A DNA stretch of 40,928 bases from CAVQEK01 sp964596645. Lineage in GTDB: Bacteria > Bacteroidota > Bacteroidia > Cytophagales > Cyclobacteriaceae. Shown here piece after piece: positions 18,162-26,309 of the stretch (the first letter of the stretch is position 1; every line of letters begins with the position of its first letter). The stretch covers positions 1 through 40,928 of the forward strand of contig CAZQVB010000037.1 of NCBI GenBank assembly GCA_964596645.1. Direction: 5' to 3'. The position numbers and the translations under genes were made by a program. The notes under the pieces were generated by a model, which saw nothing but the letters and a program-made list of their open reading frames with translations, did no database searches and had not been told where the DNA came from.

Positions 18162-21100
18162 TGAGATCGTTGCTGACTATACTGCTGATCTGCACAAGCA
18201 CTGCGCTGGTAAGTGCGCAAACGGGCGCGCCTGTGTGCCGCCAGGTGAAGGTGCAGCCGGTGACAAAGCTCGATTCGCTCACGGTGGTGCCCGAGAGCCT
18301 GATCATTATTGCCGGCAGGGATACGCTGGCTACTTCTTATTATAAGCTACAAAGCGGCGATTTGCATTTTACCACCTCCGATGTGGACTCAGTTACGGTT
18401 TGCTATCAAACTTTGCCCTACCACCTGGGCAAGTCGTACTACCGACGCAGCCTGGCCGATTATATGGAGGCGAGAAGACAATACAGGCTCCCGGCCACCG
18501 AACAGGTAACGTTGGGGTATGACAAGCGCGAAGAACTTTTTCCTACCGGAAATATTCGAAAAAGTGGCAGCCTTGGCCGTTCCGTTTCCTTTGGCAATGC
18601 CCAAAGTGCTGTGGTTAATTCTACGCTGAACCTTCAGATAGAAGGCGCACTGACAGACAATCTCAACATACGCGCTTCCATCACCGATCAGGACATACCC
18701 TTTCAGCCCGAAGGCAACACAGCTCAGGTGCAGGATTTTGATAATATCTTCATTGAGTTATACAATGACCACTTCTCGCTGACGGCCGGCGATATTTTGC
18801 TTAAAAACCCATCTTCTGCATTTCTGCGGTACCACAAAAATGTGCAGGGCGGATTGCTCACCACGCGCTATGCGCTTGGCGGCGGCCATGCCGAAACCAC
18901 GTTGGCCATATCTCAGGCCAAGGGCAAATTCGCATCTATTTTGTTGGATGTACAGGAAGGTGTGTTGGGCCCCTACCGAATAAAAGTGCCGCGCGCCGAC
19001 GACTTTATCATCGTGCTGGCCAACTCAGAGAAGGTGTATCTGGATGGCGAATTGCTCAGCCGTGGCTTCGACCAGGACTATATCATCGACTATAATAAAG
19101 CCGAGATACAGTTTACGGCGGAGGTGCTGATCACCAAATACAGCAGAGTACGCATTGACCTGGAGTATAGCGATCGCAACTACAGTCGCAGCATTGTAGC
19201 GGCGGGTCACCAACAAAGAGTGGGTAAGTTTGGCCTGTTTGCCAATTACTACACAGAAAAAGACAACCCGAACCAGCCGCTCAGCTTCGAGCTGTCGGAT
19301 GCGGACAGGCAACTCATGCAGGATGTAGGTGACAGCTTGCAAAGTGCATACACCTTGGCTGCCCAGCAGGTACCGTATAATGCCGACTATGTGCTTTACG
19401 AACAAGTGGATACACTCGATGACCAGCTGCAGCAAACAACCATATTTCGATACAGCACCAATGCACAGGCCACGCTGTACCGCGTTACTTTTACTCATGT
19501 AGGGCAGGGCAGGGGCGATTACATCCTGAGGCAGTCCACCGTGAATGGGCGCATTTATGAATGGGTGCCACCCCGCGAGGGCCGGCCACAGGGCGACAGC
19601 GCTCCTGTGCGGCAGCTCACTGCGCCCAACAAACGACACATGTTTACCACCGGGGCCTCATACGCCATCTCCGACCACGACGAATTATACGCAGAGCTGG
19701 CCTTTTCTGACAATGACCAGAACCTGCTGAGCACCCTCGATGGCCACGACGACACAGGCCGTGCCTATAAGGTCGGCTATCGTGCTGCGCCCAGGGCCGT
19801 CACATTTTTGGAAGATTACCATTTCAGTGCTGCCGCCGATTTTGAATATAACAGCGCTTATTTTGCACCGATAGATCGCTATAGAAGCATCGAATTTGAC
19901 CGCGACTGGAATTTCAATCCCGATGATGACAGTGAACAGGCTGCCGACCACATCTTGAATGTGGAGACAACACTAGAGAGAAACCAAGACAACCGAATGT
20001 ACTACCGGCTGAGCAAGCGCAAGCGAGGCGCCGCGGTAGATGGCCTTCAGCACGAAGCCACCCTCAACAAAAGCATCGGCCCGCTGCAATGGCGTACGCA
20101 GGCATTTACGATGAACAGCAGGGCGGCACTGCACGATGCGCGCTGGCACAGAATCAATGCAGATGTTTTTTTGCGTGCGGGCTACTTCGCGCCAGGGTAC
20201 CGCTACAGCGCCGACCGCAACGAACTCACTATGCCCGACTCAGATTCCATCGTAAGTACAGCGATGAACTTTGCGCAGCATACATTTTACATCAACAGCG
20301 GCGATAGCCTGAATACTTCCTTTGGGCTGTCGTATGCTTTGCGCGAAGACCGAACCCCGCACGCCGGCGAACTGACGACCAGCGACCGGTCGGCTACTAC
20401 ACAGCTCTATTTTCAACTGCCGGAGCGCGGCGGACAGCGTCTGCGCCTTACCGCTATACACCGCCGCAACCTTAACTATTCATGGGACGCTCAGGGTAAA
20501 ATGGAAGAAACCGTGCAGGGCAAGCTCGATTGGTACAGCACATTGCTCAAGCGGCATGTGCGATCTGACCTTTCGTACATGGTGGGCAGTGGCCGCGAGC
20601 TGAAGCGTGAGTATGTATATGTGCAGGTGGCCACCGGTGAGGGTACACACACCTGGCGCGACGACAATGGCGATGGATTGCAAGAGCTGGGGGAGTTTTA
20701 TCTGGCTGTAAATTTCGACGAGCGTAACTATATAAAAATACTGCTTCCGACCAATGAATTTGTGTCGGCCTATGAGAGCAATCTCAACTATAGGTTGGCT
20801 TTGGAGATGCCTCGTGCCTGGGCGCAGGGCACAGGTATCAGGTCGTTTTTGTCAAGATTTTCCAATAACACTGCCATAAGTGCTGTACGCAAAGTGACCG
20901 ACGGCAGATTGGCCGCACGCCTCATGCCTCTGCTGTCGCACGTCGACGACGAGGGCCTGCTGTCGCTACGGCAGTCGGTGCGCTCCACCTTCATGTACAA
21001 TCGCAGCAATAGCCATTTTGGCGCGGAGTTCGGTTTGTGGCAAACCGGCAGCCGGCAGCTCATGACGGGAGGCTTCGAAGACCGGCGTATGCAGCAGTAT

Positions 21101-21616
21101 TTCAGCAATATACGCGTCATGTTCAATGCTGTGCACAGCGGTCGGTTGGGCATTAGCTCAACAAAAACCAGCAGCGCGTCAAATTTTTTGCAGGGCCGCA
21201 CCTTTGTAGTGCACGAGCGCAAGGTGGCACCCGAGTTGGCCTGGCAGCCCAATTCTTTTGTGCGCATTACTACGCAATATGGCTATACCCAAAAGCAAAA
21301 TGCAGCCCAGACAGAAAATGCAGAAAAGGCCCGTCTGCAAGAGTTGGGCGTGCAATCGCGCATCAGTCGATCCTCCGACTTCTCCCTACAGTCGATGGTA
21401 CGGTACCTGCATATTCAGTACGATGGCAAGGAAAATACGCCGCTGGCCTATGAAATGCTGGAAGCATTGCGACCAGGCTCCAACATCAATTGGAATATAA
21501 GTCTGCAAAAAAAGCTGTTTGATGGCCTGCAACTGAGCGTGGGCTACGAGGGCCGCAAATCACAGCAGTCTGCCGCGGTGCACACAGGCCACATGCAGGT
21601 AAGTGCCTTATTCTAA
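18161..21616 (+). CDS. Large predicted outer-membrane beta-barrel protein, function unknown
   Basis: A 1151-residue protein beginning at the ATG that overlaps the kinase stop by 1 nt. The N-terminus is a signal peptide (LLTILLICTSTALVSAQ). After a short soluble part, near residue 150 it shows SLGRSVSFGNAQ and then strands such as QPEGNTAQVQDFDNIF and LTAGDILL. Later come YLDGELLSRGFDQDYIIDY and RVRIDLEYSDRNYSRS, patterns I associate with SprA-like and related uncharacterised outer-membrane proteins of Bacteroidota. The remainder is alternating aromatic/polar strands, ending in a hydrophobic residue (SALF). An OM location is therefore likely. Substrate unknown. Its last 9 bp overlap the end of the convergent mlaF-like gene. 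Confidence 0.75.
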   Translation: MRSLLTILLICTSTALVSAQTGAPVCRQVKVQPVTKLDSLTVVPESLIIIAGRDTLATSYYKLQSGDLHFTTSDVDSVTVCYQTLPYHLGKSYYRRSLADYMEARRQYRLPATEQVTLGYDKREELFPTGNIRKSGSLGRSVSFGNAQSAVVNSTLNLQIEGALTDNLNIRASITDQDIPFQPEGNTAQVQDFDNIFIELYNDHFSLTAGDILLKNPSSAFLRYHKNVQGGLLTTRYALGGGHAETTLAISQAKGKFASILLDVQEGVLGPYRIKVPRADDFIIVLANSEKVYLDGELLSRGFDQDYIIDYNKAEIQFTAEVLITKYSRVRIDLEYSDRNYSRSIVAAGHQQRVGKFGLFANYYTEKDNPNQPLSFELSDADRQLMQDVGDSLQSAYTLAAQQVPYNADYVLYEQVDTLDDQLQQTTIFRYSTNAQATLYRVTFTHVGQGRGDYILRQSTVNGRIYEWVPPREGRPQGDSAPVRQLTAPNKRHMFTTGASYAISDHDELYAELAFSDNDQNLLSTLDGHDDTGRAYKVGYRAAPRAVTFLEDYHFSAAADFEYNSAYFAPIDRYRSIEFDRDWNFNPDDDSEQAADHILNVETTLERNQDNRMYYRLSKRKRGAAVDGLQHEATLNKSIGPLQWRTQAFTMNSRAALHDARWHRINADVFLRAGYFAPGYRYSADRNELTMPDSDSIVSTAMNFAQHTFYINSGDSLNTSFGLSYALREDRTPHAGELTTSDRSATTQLYFQLPERGGQRLRLTAIHRRNLNYSWDAQGKMEETVQGKLDWYSTLLKRHVRSDLSYMVGSGRELKREYVYVQVATGEGTHTWRDDNGDGLQELGEFYLAVNFDERNYIKILLPTNEFVSAYESNLNYRLALEMPRAWAQGTGIRSFLSRFSNNTAISAVRKVTDGRLAARLMPLLSHVDDEGLLSLRQSVRSTFMYNRSNSHFGAEFGLWQTGSRQLMTGGFEDRRMQQYFSNIRVMFNAVHSGRLGISSTKTSSASNFLQGRTFVVHERKVAPELAWQPNSFVRITTQYGYTQKQNAAQTENAEKARLQELGVQSRISRSSDFSLQSMVRYLHIQYDGKENTPLAYEMLEALRPGSNINWNISLQKKLFDGLQLSVGYEGRKSQQSAAVHTGHMQVSALF

Positions 21617-22375
21617 TTCCTCGTCTTTCATTTCCTTTAGCGCCTCTACGAGTTTATTGGCATATATAAATTCTTTGAGCGCAGGCTGGCGGGCATCCAG
21701 TATTTCGTCTTTAGTGCCCTGCCATAGCTTTTTGCCTTTGTATAAGTAAATGATGTGGTCACCGATCTCCATCACCGAGTTCATGTCGTGGGTCACTACC
21801 ACCGTGGTGATGCCGTATTCTTCTGTGATTTCTTTGATGAGGTTATCGATCAGCTTGGCCGTTTGCGGATCGAGGCCCGAGTTGGGTTCGTCGCAGTAGA
21901 GGTAGCGGGAACTGTTCACGATGGCCCGTGCAATACCAACGCGTTTTTTCATGCCACCACTTATTTCGCTGGGCATCAATTTATTTACATTTTCCAGCCC
22001 CACTCTTTTTAATACAAAATTCACACGATCCTGCTTTTCGCTTTTGGGCATATCGGTAAGCATATCGAGCGGGAAAGTGACGTTTTGCTCTACCGTCTTG
22101 CTGTCGAACAGGGCGGCACCTTGAAAGAGCATGCCTATCTCACGTCGGATGCCGCGTTGAATTTTGCGGTGTGCATGGGTGAAGTCGCGGCCGTCGTAGT
22201 ATACGGCGCCTTCGTCAGGCTCTATAAGCCCGACCAGACATTTGAGCAGCACACTTTTGCCTGTACCGCTCATGCCGATGATCAGGTTGGTCTGGCCTGG
22301 TTCGAACTGACCTTCTATATCATCGAGCACCACCTTGCCATCGAAAGATTTATGAATATTTTTAAAAGAGATCAT
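21608..22375 (-). CDS. mlaF: MlaF-type ABC transporter ATP-binding protein
   Basis: A 255-residue ATPase with Walker A GMSGTGKS (34-41), Q-loop Gln85, signature SGGMKKR (139-145), Walker B ending in CDEP (Asp162-Glu163) and H-loop His196. The SGGMKKR form and the Y-C-D-E-P-N-S-G-L-D-P segment are typical of the Mla/Tgd/Mce-linked ATPases that drive phospholipid movement between the membranes. It lies 12 bp downstream of an MlaE permease gene on the same strand, so the two form an operon. The Mce-domain partner (MlaD) is not in the window. Confidence 0.92.
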   Translation of the reverse strand: MISFKNIHKSFDGKVVLDDIEGQFEPGQTNLIIGMSGTGKSVLLKCLVGLIEPDEGAVYYDGRDFTHAHRKIQRGIRREIGMLFQGAALFDSKTVEQNVTFPLDMLTDMPKSEKQDRVNFVLKRVGLENVNKLMPSEISGGMKKRVGIARAIVNSSRYLYCDEPNSGLDPQTAKLIDNLIKEITEEYGITTVVVTHDMNSVMEIGDHIIYLYKGKKLWQGTKDEILDARQPALKEFIYANKLVEALKEMKDEELE

Positions 22376-22387
22376 GCCGTTGCAAAA

Positions 22388-23116
22388 TTATAGTAACAGT
22401 TGTGCCAGAAGGTAATCGGCCACCAATATGGCGATACAACTATTGGTGACGGCGCTGGTGCTGGCCTGCCCCACTTCCAGCGCACCGCCCTGTGTATAAT
22501 AGCCTTTGTATGAAGATATAGCCGCCACCAGGAAAGCAAAGACAACGGCTTTGATCAGTGCAAAGGTCACGTTCCACTCTTGAAAGTCGGCCCTGATGCC
22601 GTAGATGTAATCTTCTGGTGTAATGATGTTGGTGAGGGTGCCGGCAAGATAACCGCCAAAGATGGACAGGAAAGCCGCCAATATCACCAACATAGGGTAC
22701 ATGAACAGGCTGGCCAGAATTTTTGGCAAGGCCAGATAAGAGATGGAGTTGACGCCCATCACCTCCAGAGCATCTATTTGCTCTGTAATGCGCATGGTGC
22801 CAAGCTCGCCGGCAATATTGGAGCCCACCTTGCCTGCGAATACGATGGCTGTGATGGTTGGCGCCAGCTCGAGCAGTGTCATATCGCGCACAATCACGCT
22901 GATGATGTAATCCGGAATGAGCGGGCTCACCAGGTTGAACGCCGTCTGTACAGCCGTAACTGCCCCAATAAATGTGGAAACAATAGTAACGATGATGAGC
23001 GAATCGATGCCAATCAATACGCACTCCTCCAGGGTTTGCTTTGCGTAGGTTTTAAAGGCTTCGCGCTTTACAAAAAGCTGGCCCAGGAATAAAAAAAACT
23101 TACCAATTCCTTTCAT
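22388..23116 (-). CDS. mlaE: MlaE-type ABC transporter permease
   Basis: A 242-residue permease of the MlaE family with about five or six membrane helices. It carries the family motif A-G-x-x-G-x-x-x-A-G-E-L-G-T-M followed by EQIDALEVMG, which forms the coupling region to the ATPase. Together with the downstream MlaF it would form the inner-membrane core of a lipid transporter that maintains outer-membrane asymmetry. First gene of its two-gene unit; the 319-bp upstream region separates it from a divergent dehydrogenase gene. Confidence 0.93.
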   Translation of the reverse strand: MKGIGKFFLFLGQLFVKREAFKTYAKQTLEECVLIGIDSLIIVTIVSTFIGAVTAVQTAFNLVSPLIPDYIISVIVRDMTLLELAPTITAIVFAGKVGSNIAGELGTMRITEQIDALEVMGVNSISYLALPKILASLFMYPMLVILAAFLSIFGGYLAGTLTNIITPEDYIYGIRADFQEWNVTFALIKAVVFAFLVAAISSYKGYYTQGGALEVGQASTSAVTNSCIAILVADYLLAQLLL

Positions 23117-23435
23117 GTATATTTTTCAATTTTCGAACGCCACTACGGCATTTGCGTCAACGTTGATTCACCGCTGGTTGGCGATATTCTACCTTACCCT
23201 TGTGGCACGCCCCTGATTGCGCGCTCACTCCAACAAACATCTGTAAAAAGCCTGTATGGTGGGTAGGTCAGAGATACTTAGACTCGCTTTTTAGACAGTT
23301 TGCCCAGTGGGGCCTAAAGATACAATAATGGCTATTAAATAATATTTGTCCGAGGAATGTTGTTGTGAGGCTTATAACTTAGCCGCTAAAAGCCAACTGG
23401 CAGAAAGTGAATTTTAAGTATTGAATGTTACGAAT
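23117..23435. other. Divergent intergenic region, no gene seen
   Basis: This 319-bp stretch lies between the minus-strand mlaEF unit and the plus-strand dehydrogenase. It should hold promoters for both. I find no convincing TAnnTTTG site; the closest is an AT-rich TAATATTTG around 23340-23349 on the plus strand. No ORF with family features and no tRNA or strong hairpin was found. Confidence 0.5.
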
Positions 23436-24140
23436 ATGAAAAAGATCATTGTGGTTTCCGGTGGTACCAAAGGCATAGGAAAAGCCATCATCGAGCAATT
23501 TTCAGCACACAATTTTGATGTGATCACCTGCTCAAGAAATAAGCATGACCTGGAAGCACTGAAGGTGGAAGTGGAAGAAAAGTACAACAACCGGGTGATG
23601 ATCAAGGTGGCTGACCTCTCCAAGAGGCATGATATAAAAACGTTCGTCGACTTTGTGCTGGCTGAAAGCCCTGCCGTACATGTGTTGGTCAATAACGCAG
23701 GCATATTCATTCCGGGAGCATTGTCCGAAGAAGAGGAAGGCGCACTGGAGCGCATGATCAATACCAACCTCTACAGTGCTTACCATCTTACGCGGGGTCT
23801 GTTGGGAACAATGCGTTCTCGCGGTGAAGGGCACATTTTTAATATTTGCTCCACGGCCAGCATTGTGCCCTACATCAATGGCGGCTCCTATTGTATTTCC
23901 AAATTCGCACTGCTGGGCTTTAGCAAGGTGCTTCGCGAAGAGATGAAGGAGAAAAATATACGCGTGACGGCCGTGCTGCCCGGCGCCACGCTCACCGCAA
24001 GCTGGGAGGGTGTAGATGTGCCTGAGGAGCGTTTTATGGCGTCGGCAGATGTGGCAGCGCTAATATTTAACGCCTACACCATTTCGGATCGCAGCGTGGT
24101 GGAAGAAATATTGGTAAGACCTCAGAAAGGGGATTTGTAA
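23436..24140 (+). CDS. Short-chain dehydrogenase/reductase (SDR)
   Basis: A 234-residue classical SDR, starting at the ATG at 23436; an in-frame TTG lies 15 nt upstream. The cofactor loop GGTKGIG (9-15) is followed by NNAG (86-89). The catalytic residues are Ser139, Tyr152 and Lys156 in the order S-x12-Y-x3-K, then PGATLT. SR at the end of beta-2 (residues 33-34) suggests NADP(H) preference. These enzymes reduce or oxidise a wide range of carbonyls, and the substrate cannot be told. No signal peptide. About 110 bp downstream is a SiaC-family gene on the same strand. Confidence 0.9.
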   Translation: MKKIIVVSGGTKGIGKAIIEQFSAHNFDVITCSRNKHDLEALKVEVEEKYNNRVMIKVADLSKRHDIKTFVDFVLAESPAVHVLVNNAGIFIPGALSEEEEGALERMINTNLYSAYHLTRGLLGTMRSRGEGHIFNICSTASIVPYINGGSYCISKFALLGFSKVLREEMKEKNIRVTAVLPGATLTASWEGVDVPEERFMASADVAALIFNAYTISDRSVVEEILVRPQKGDL

Positions 24141-24250
24141 CCCCTTCTATTCCCGGTTATTTGAAATAATGTAAGGTTTAAAACCAATCAAATTTGGCCT
24201 GGGCAGTAATCATTGAGGATATTCGTTGGTGAATTAAAGTGCATGTGAGG

Positions 24251-24661
24251 ATGGAAACTTTGGCATTGAAAGCAACGGAAGAAACGCCTGAAATTATACT
24301 GGATAAAGATAAACCGGAGTTTCGGGTCACGGGCAAATCATATATGGAAGATGTGGCTACCTTTTATACCCCGGCGCTGAAATGGCTACATGAATACCAG
24401 CAAAATCCGAACGGCAGCACCAGTTTCAAGTTCGAGCTGGAATATGTGAATACAGCCTCGTCGAAAATAGTGCACGACATATTGGAAATACTCAATGCCA
24501 TACATCAAAACGGCCACGAAGTACTGGTTGAGTGGCATTATTTTGAAGACGACGAAGACATGCTCGAGCTGGGCGAAGAATATCAGGAGTTGTACGACCT
24601 GCCGTTCAAATTTGGTGAGGTCGACTTCGGACGGTCTGGCAATCTTTTTTCAATAGACTAG
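24251..24661 (+). CDS. SiaC-family regulatory protein (DUF1987)
   Basis: A 136-residue cytoplasmic protein taken from the ATG at 24251; upstream in-frame GTG codons at 24239 and 24245 are less likely. It shows the DUF1987/SiaC pattern: an early ATEETPEIILD strand, a G-K-S-Y-M-E-D turn, Y-x-P-A-L-K-W-L-H-E-Y, then YVNTASSK with phosphorylatable Thr/Ser. WHYFEDDEDMLELGEEY and a C-terminal PFKFGEVDF follow. In Pseudomonas, SiaC is phosphorylated by SiaB, dephosphorylated by SiaA and activates a diguanylate cyclase. None of these partners is in the window, so the partner must be elsewhere. Confidence 0.82.
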   Translation: METLALKATEETPEIILDKDKPEFRVTGKSYMEDVATFYTPALKWLHEYQQNPNGSTSFKFELEYVNTASSKIVHDILEILNAIHQNGHEVLVEWHYFEDDEDMLELGEEYQELYDLPFKFGEVDFGRSGNLFSID

Positions 24662-24711
24662 CCTGGACTTGTTTTATACCCCCCGCGCGTATATCCGGAA
24701 AATGTCCCGCT

Positions 24712-26157
24712 CTACTCTCTACTGAGCGCATCCACAAAGTCTTCGTCTGTTTTGATGAGAAGCGTAGGGGTGAAGTAGCTGAGCTTGTAGCTTTTAAATT
24801 TATCCGCCAGACCTTCAATTTTGGATTTCTTGTTTCGCTTGGAGTCGCTGATGGATATTTTCAGCATTTTGGTGAAGTCGATCACATGATCGCATTCATC
24901 TTTGCCCAATAGCCTTATTTGCCGCTGTATGCTGTTGATCAGCTGGTTGAAAAGATCATAATCGCGGAGCATACAATATTGAAGGGCGAGCACCGCCTTT
25001 ATCTCCAGTTGAGCCTCCGGGTACTTCTTCAGGCTGATCTCGTTCAGCAGGTTGTTAATCCAGCGCGCTGCCTCATCGTATTTTTTCTTGTAGTAGCAGG
25101 CAAGTGCTCTGTACAACACATAGGTGATGTAGTTGGGGATGTCGTTTTTATCAGGCTCGTAGTCGTGGAAGAGGCCTTCGTTTTCTTCATAAATATCTTC
25201 TACCTGATCGATGCGCATGTGCCGCTTAAGCTTGGTGATGAGAAACTGGGCCGGGTAGGTATAGAGTGAGTAGTTAGAAAGCAGGTCGGCACAGGAGTCA
25301 TTTACTTCTTCGAAATAGTTCTCTGCCTTTCTGTACACCCGGTAGTGCTCGTAGTACTCCAGTTTCAAGTATTCAAACACTATCCTCAGGTGATAGTAGA
25401 TACTGTCCAGGTGGTACTCTTCAAATATCTTTTGCACATTCATCAGAATATCCTCGATGGGCTCTACTTCGCCCTTCAGATCTTCTTCCTTTTCTACAAA
25501 CAAGCGGTGAAAGATGTTTATGCAGCTTTGGTACACATACAGCCGGTGCGACTTATACAGCGCGCATACATTATTCATTTCCCGGGAGAGCAGCGACAGC
25601 TCCATCTTCGATATATCGTCGCCAGAGAGTGTGTAGTTGCCGTATTTTTTAAAGTACTCCGCCAGCAGGTCTTCCGCCTTGTCGACAGCCAGCATATACG
25701 CTACGTGCTTGTTGTACAGCTGTGAGTAGTTGAAGTAATCGGCGGAGTTGATGTGCAGCTTTTTTAAAAATTTATAAACCACCGTCAGTTCGTTGGAAAG
25801 GTCGTAGTCGAGCAGTTCCTTTTCCAGTTTTTTCAAAGTAGCGATGGCGATGGCCCGCTTTTTTGTAAAAATGATCTCGTTAATGTTTGCTACTTTTTTC
25901 AGGATGTCCGTGCGCGGGTTCTCCATTTGTTGTAGCAGGTACTCCTCTATTTTTTGGTTCAGCCGCGATCTTAAGGTGTAGTAAGCGTTGGTGTTCACAC
26001 CGAGCTCTTCCATTATCTTATTGTCCGACTGCTGTTTTTCCCGCATGGCCTTCAGCAAAAAAGCTGATTTATCGGCGCTACTTTCTAATAGGGAATTGTA
26101 GATCGATTCGAAATCTTGTTCAGAAAGTTGCTTTATTATATTCTTGAGTTTTGCCAT
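24712..26157 (-). CDS. Conserved-looking helical protein of unknown function
   Basis: A 481-residue protein with no family I recognise. It begins MAKLKNIIKQLSEQDFESIY, has no signal peptide or membrane helix and is almost wholly alpha-helical and charged. There are Leu/Tyr-rich helix pairs through the middle (for example ALACYYKKKYDEAARWINN) that suggest TPR-like or other helical repeats. The N-terminal ~80 residues (AMREKQQSDNKIMEEL ... RSRLNQKIEEYL) look like a small helical bundle. The C-terminus is Lys/Ser-rich. It ends about 50 bp from the convergent SiaC gene. About 150 bp separate it from the DsbD-like gene upstream, so it may have its own promoter. Confidence 0.75.
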   Translation of the reverse strand: MAKLKNIIKQLSEQDFESIYNSLLESSADKSAFLLKAMREKQQSDNKIMEELGVNTNAYYTLRSRLNQKIEEYLLQQMENPRTDILKKVANINEIIFTKKRAIAIATLKKLEKELLDYDLSNELTVVYKFLKKLHINSADYFNYSQLYNKHVAYMLAVDKAEDLLAEYFKKYGNYTLSGDDISKMELSLLSREMNNVCALYKSHRLYVYQSCINIFHRLFVEKEEDLKGEVEPIEDILMNVQKIFEEYHLDSIYYHLRIVFEYLKLEYYEHYRVYRKAENYFEEVNDSCADLLSNYSLYTYPAQFLITKLKRHMRIDQVEDIYEENEGLFHDYEPDKNDIPNYITYVLYRALACYYKKKYDEAARWINNLLNEISLKKYPEAQLEIKAVLALQYCMLRDYDLFNQLINSIQRQIRLLGKDECDHVIDFTKMLKISISDSKRNKKSKIEGLADKFKSYKLSYFTPTLLIKTDEDFVDALSRE

Positions 26158-26309
26158 GATAATGCCACCTATTTATTCTTACAAAAAAGTAAAACTGCAG
26201 GCCCAAAAAATGGGATGTAATGTTTTGGCTGAAAATTTAAGGAAAAAAAAGAACTAAAGAAGCGAATGAAAACAAAAAACAGAAAATTGTGGCCGTGCAG
26301 CCTTTTTCT

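Noticed and set aside
24662..24711. Terminator between the convergent SiaC and unknown genes
   Set aside because: No stable hairpin with a T-run on either strand in this 50-bp gap.
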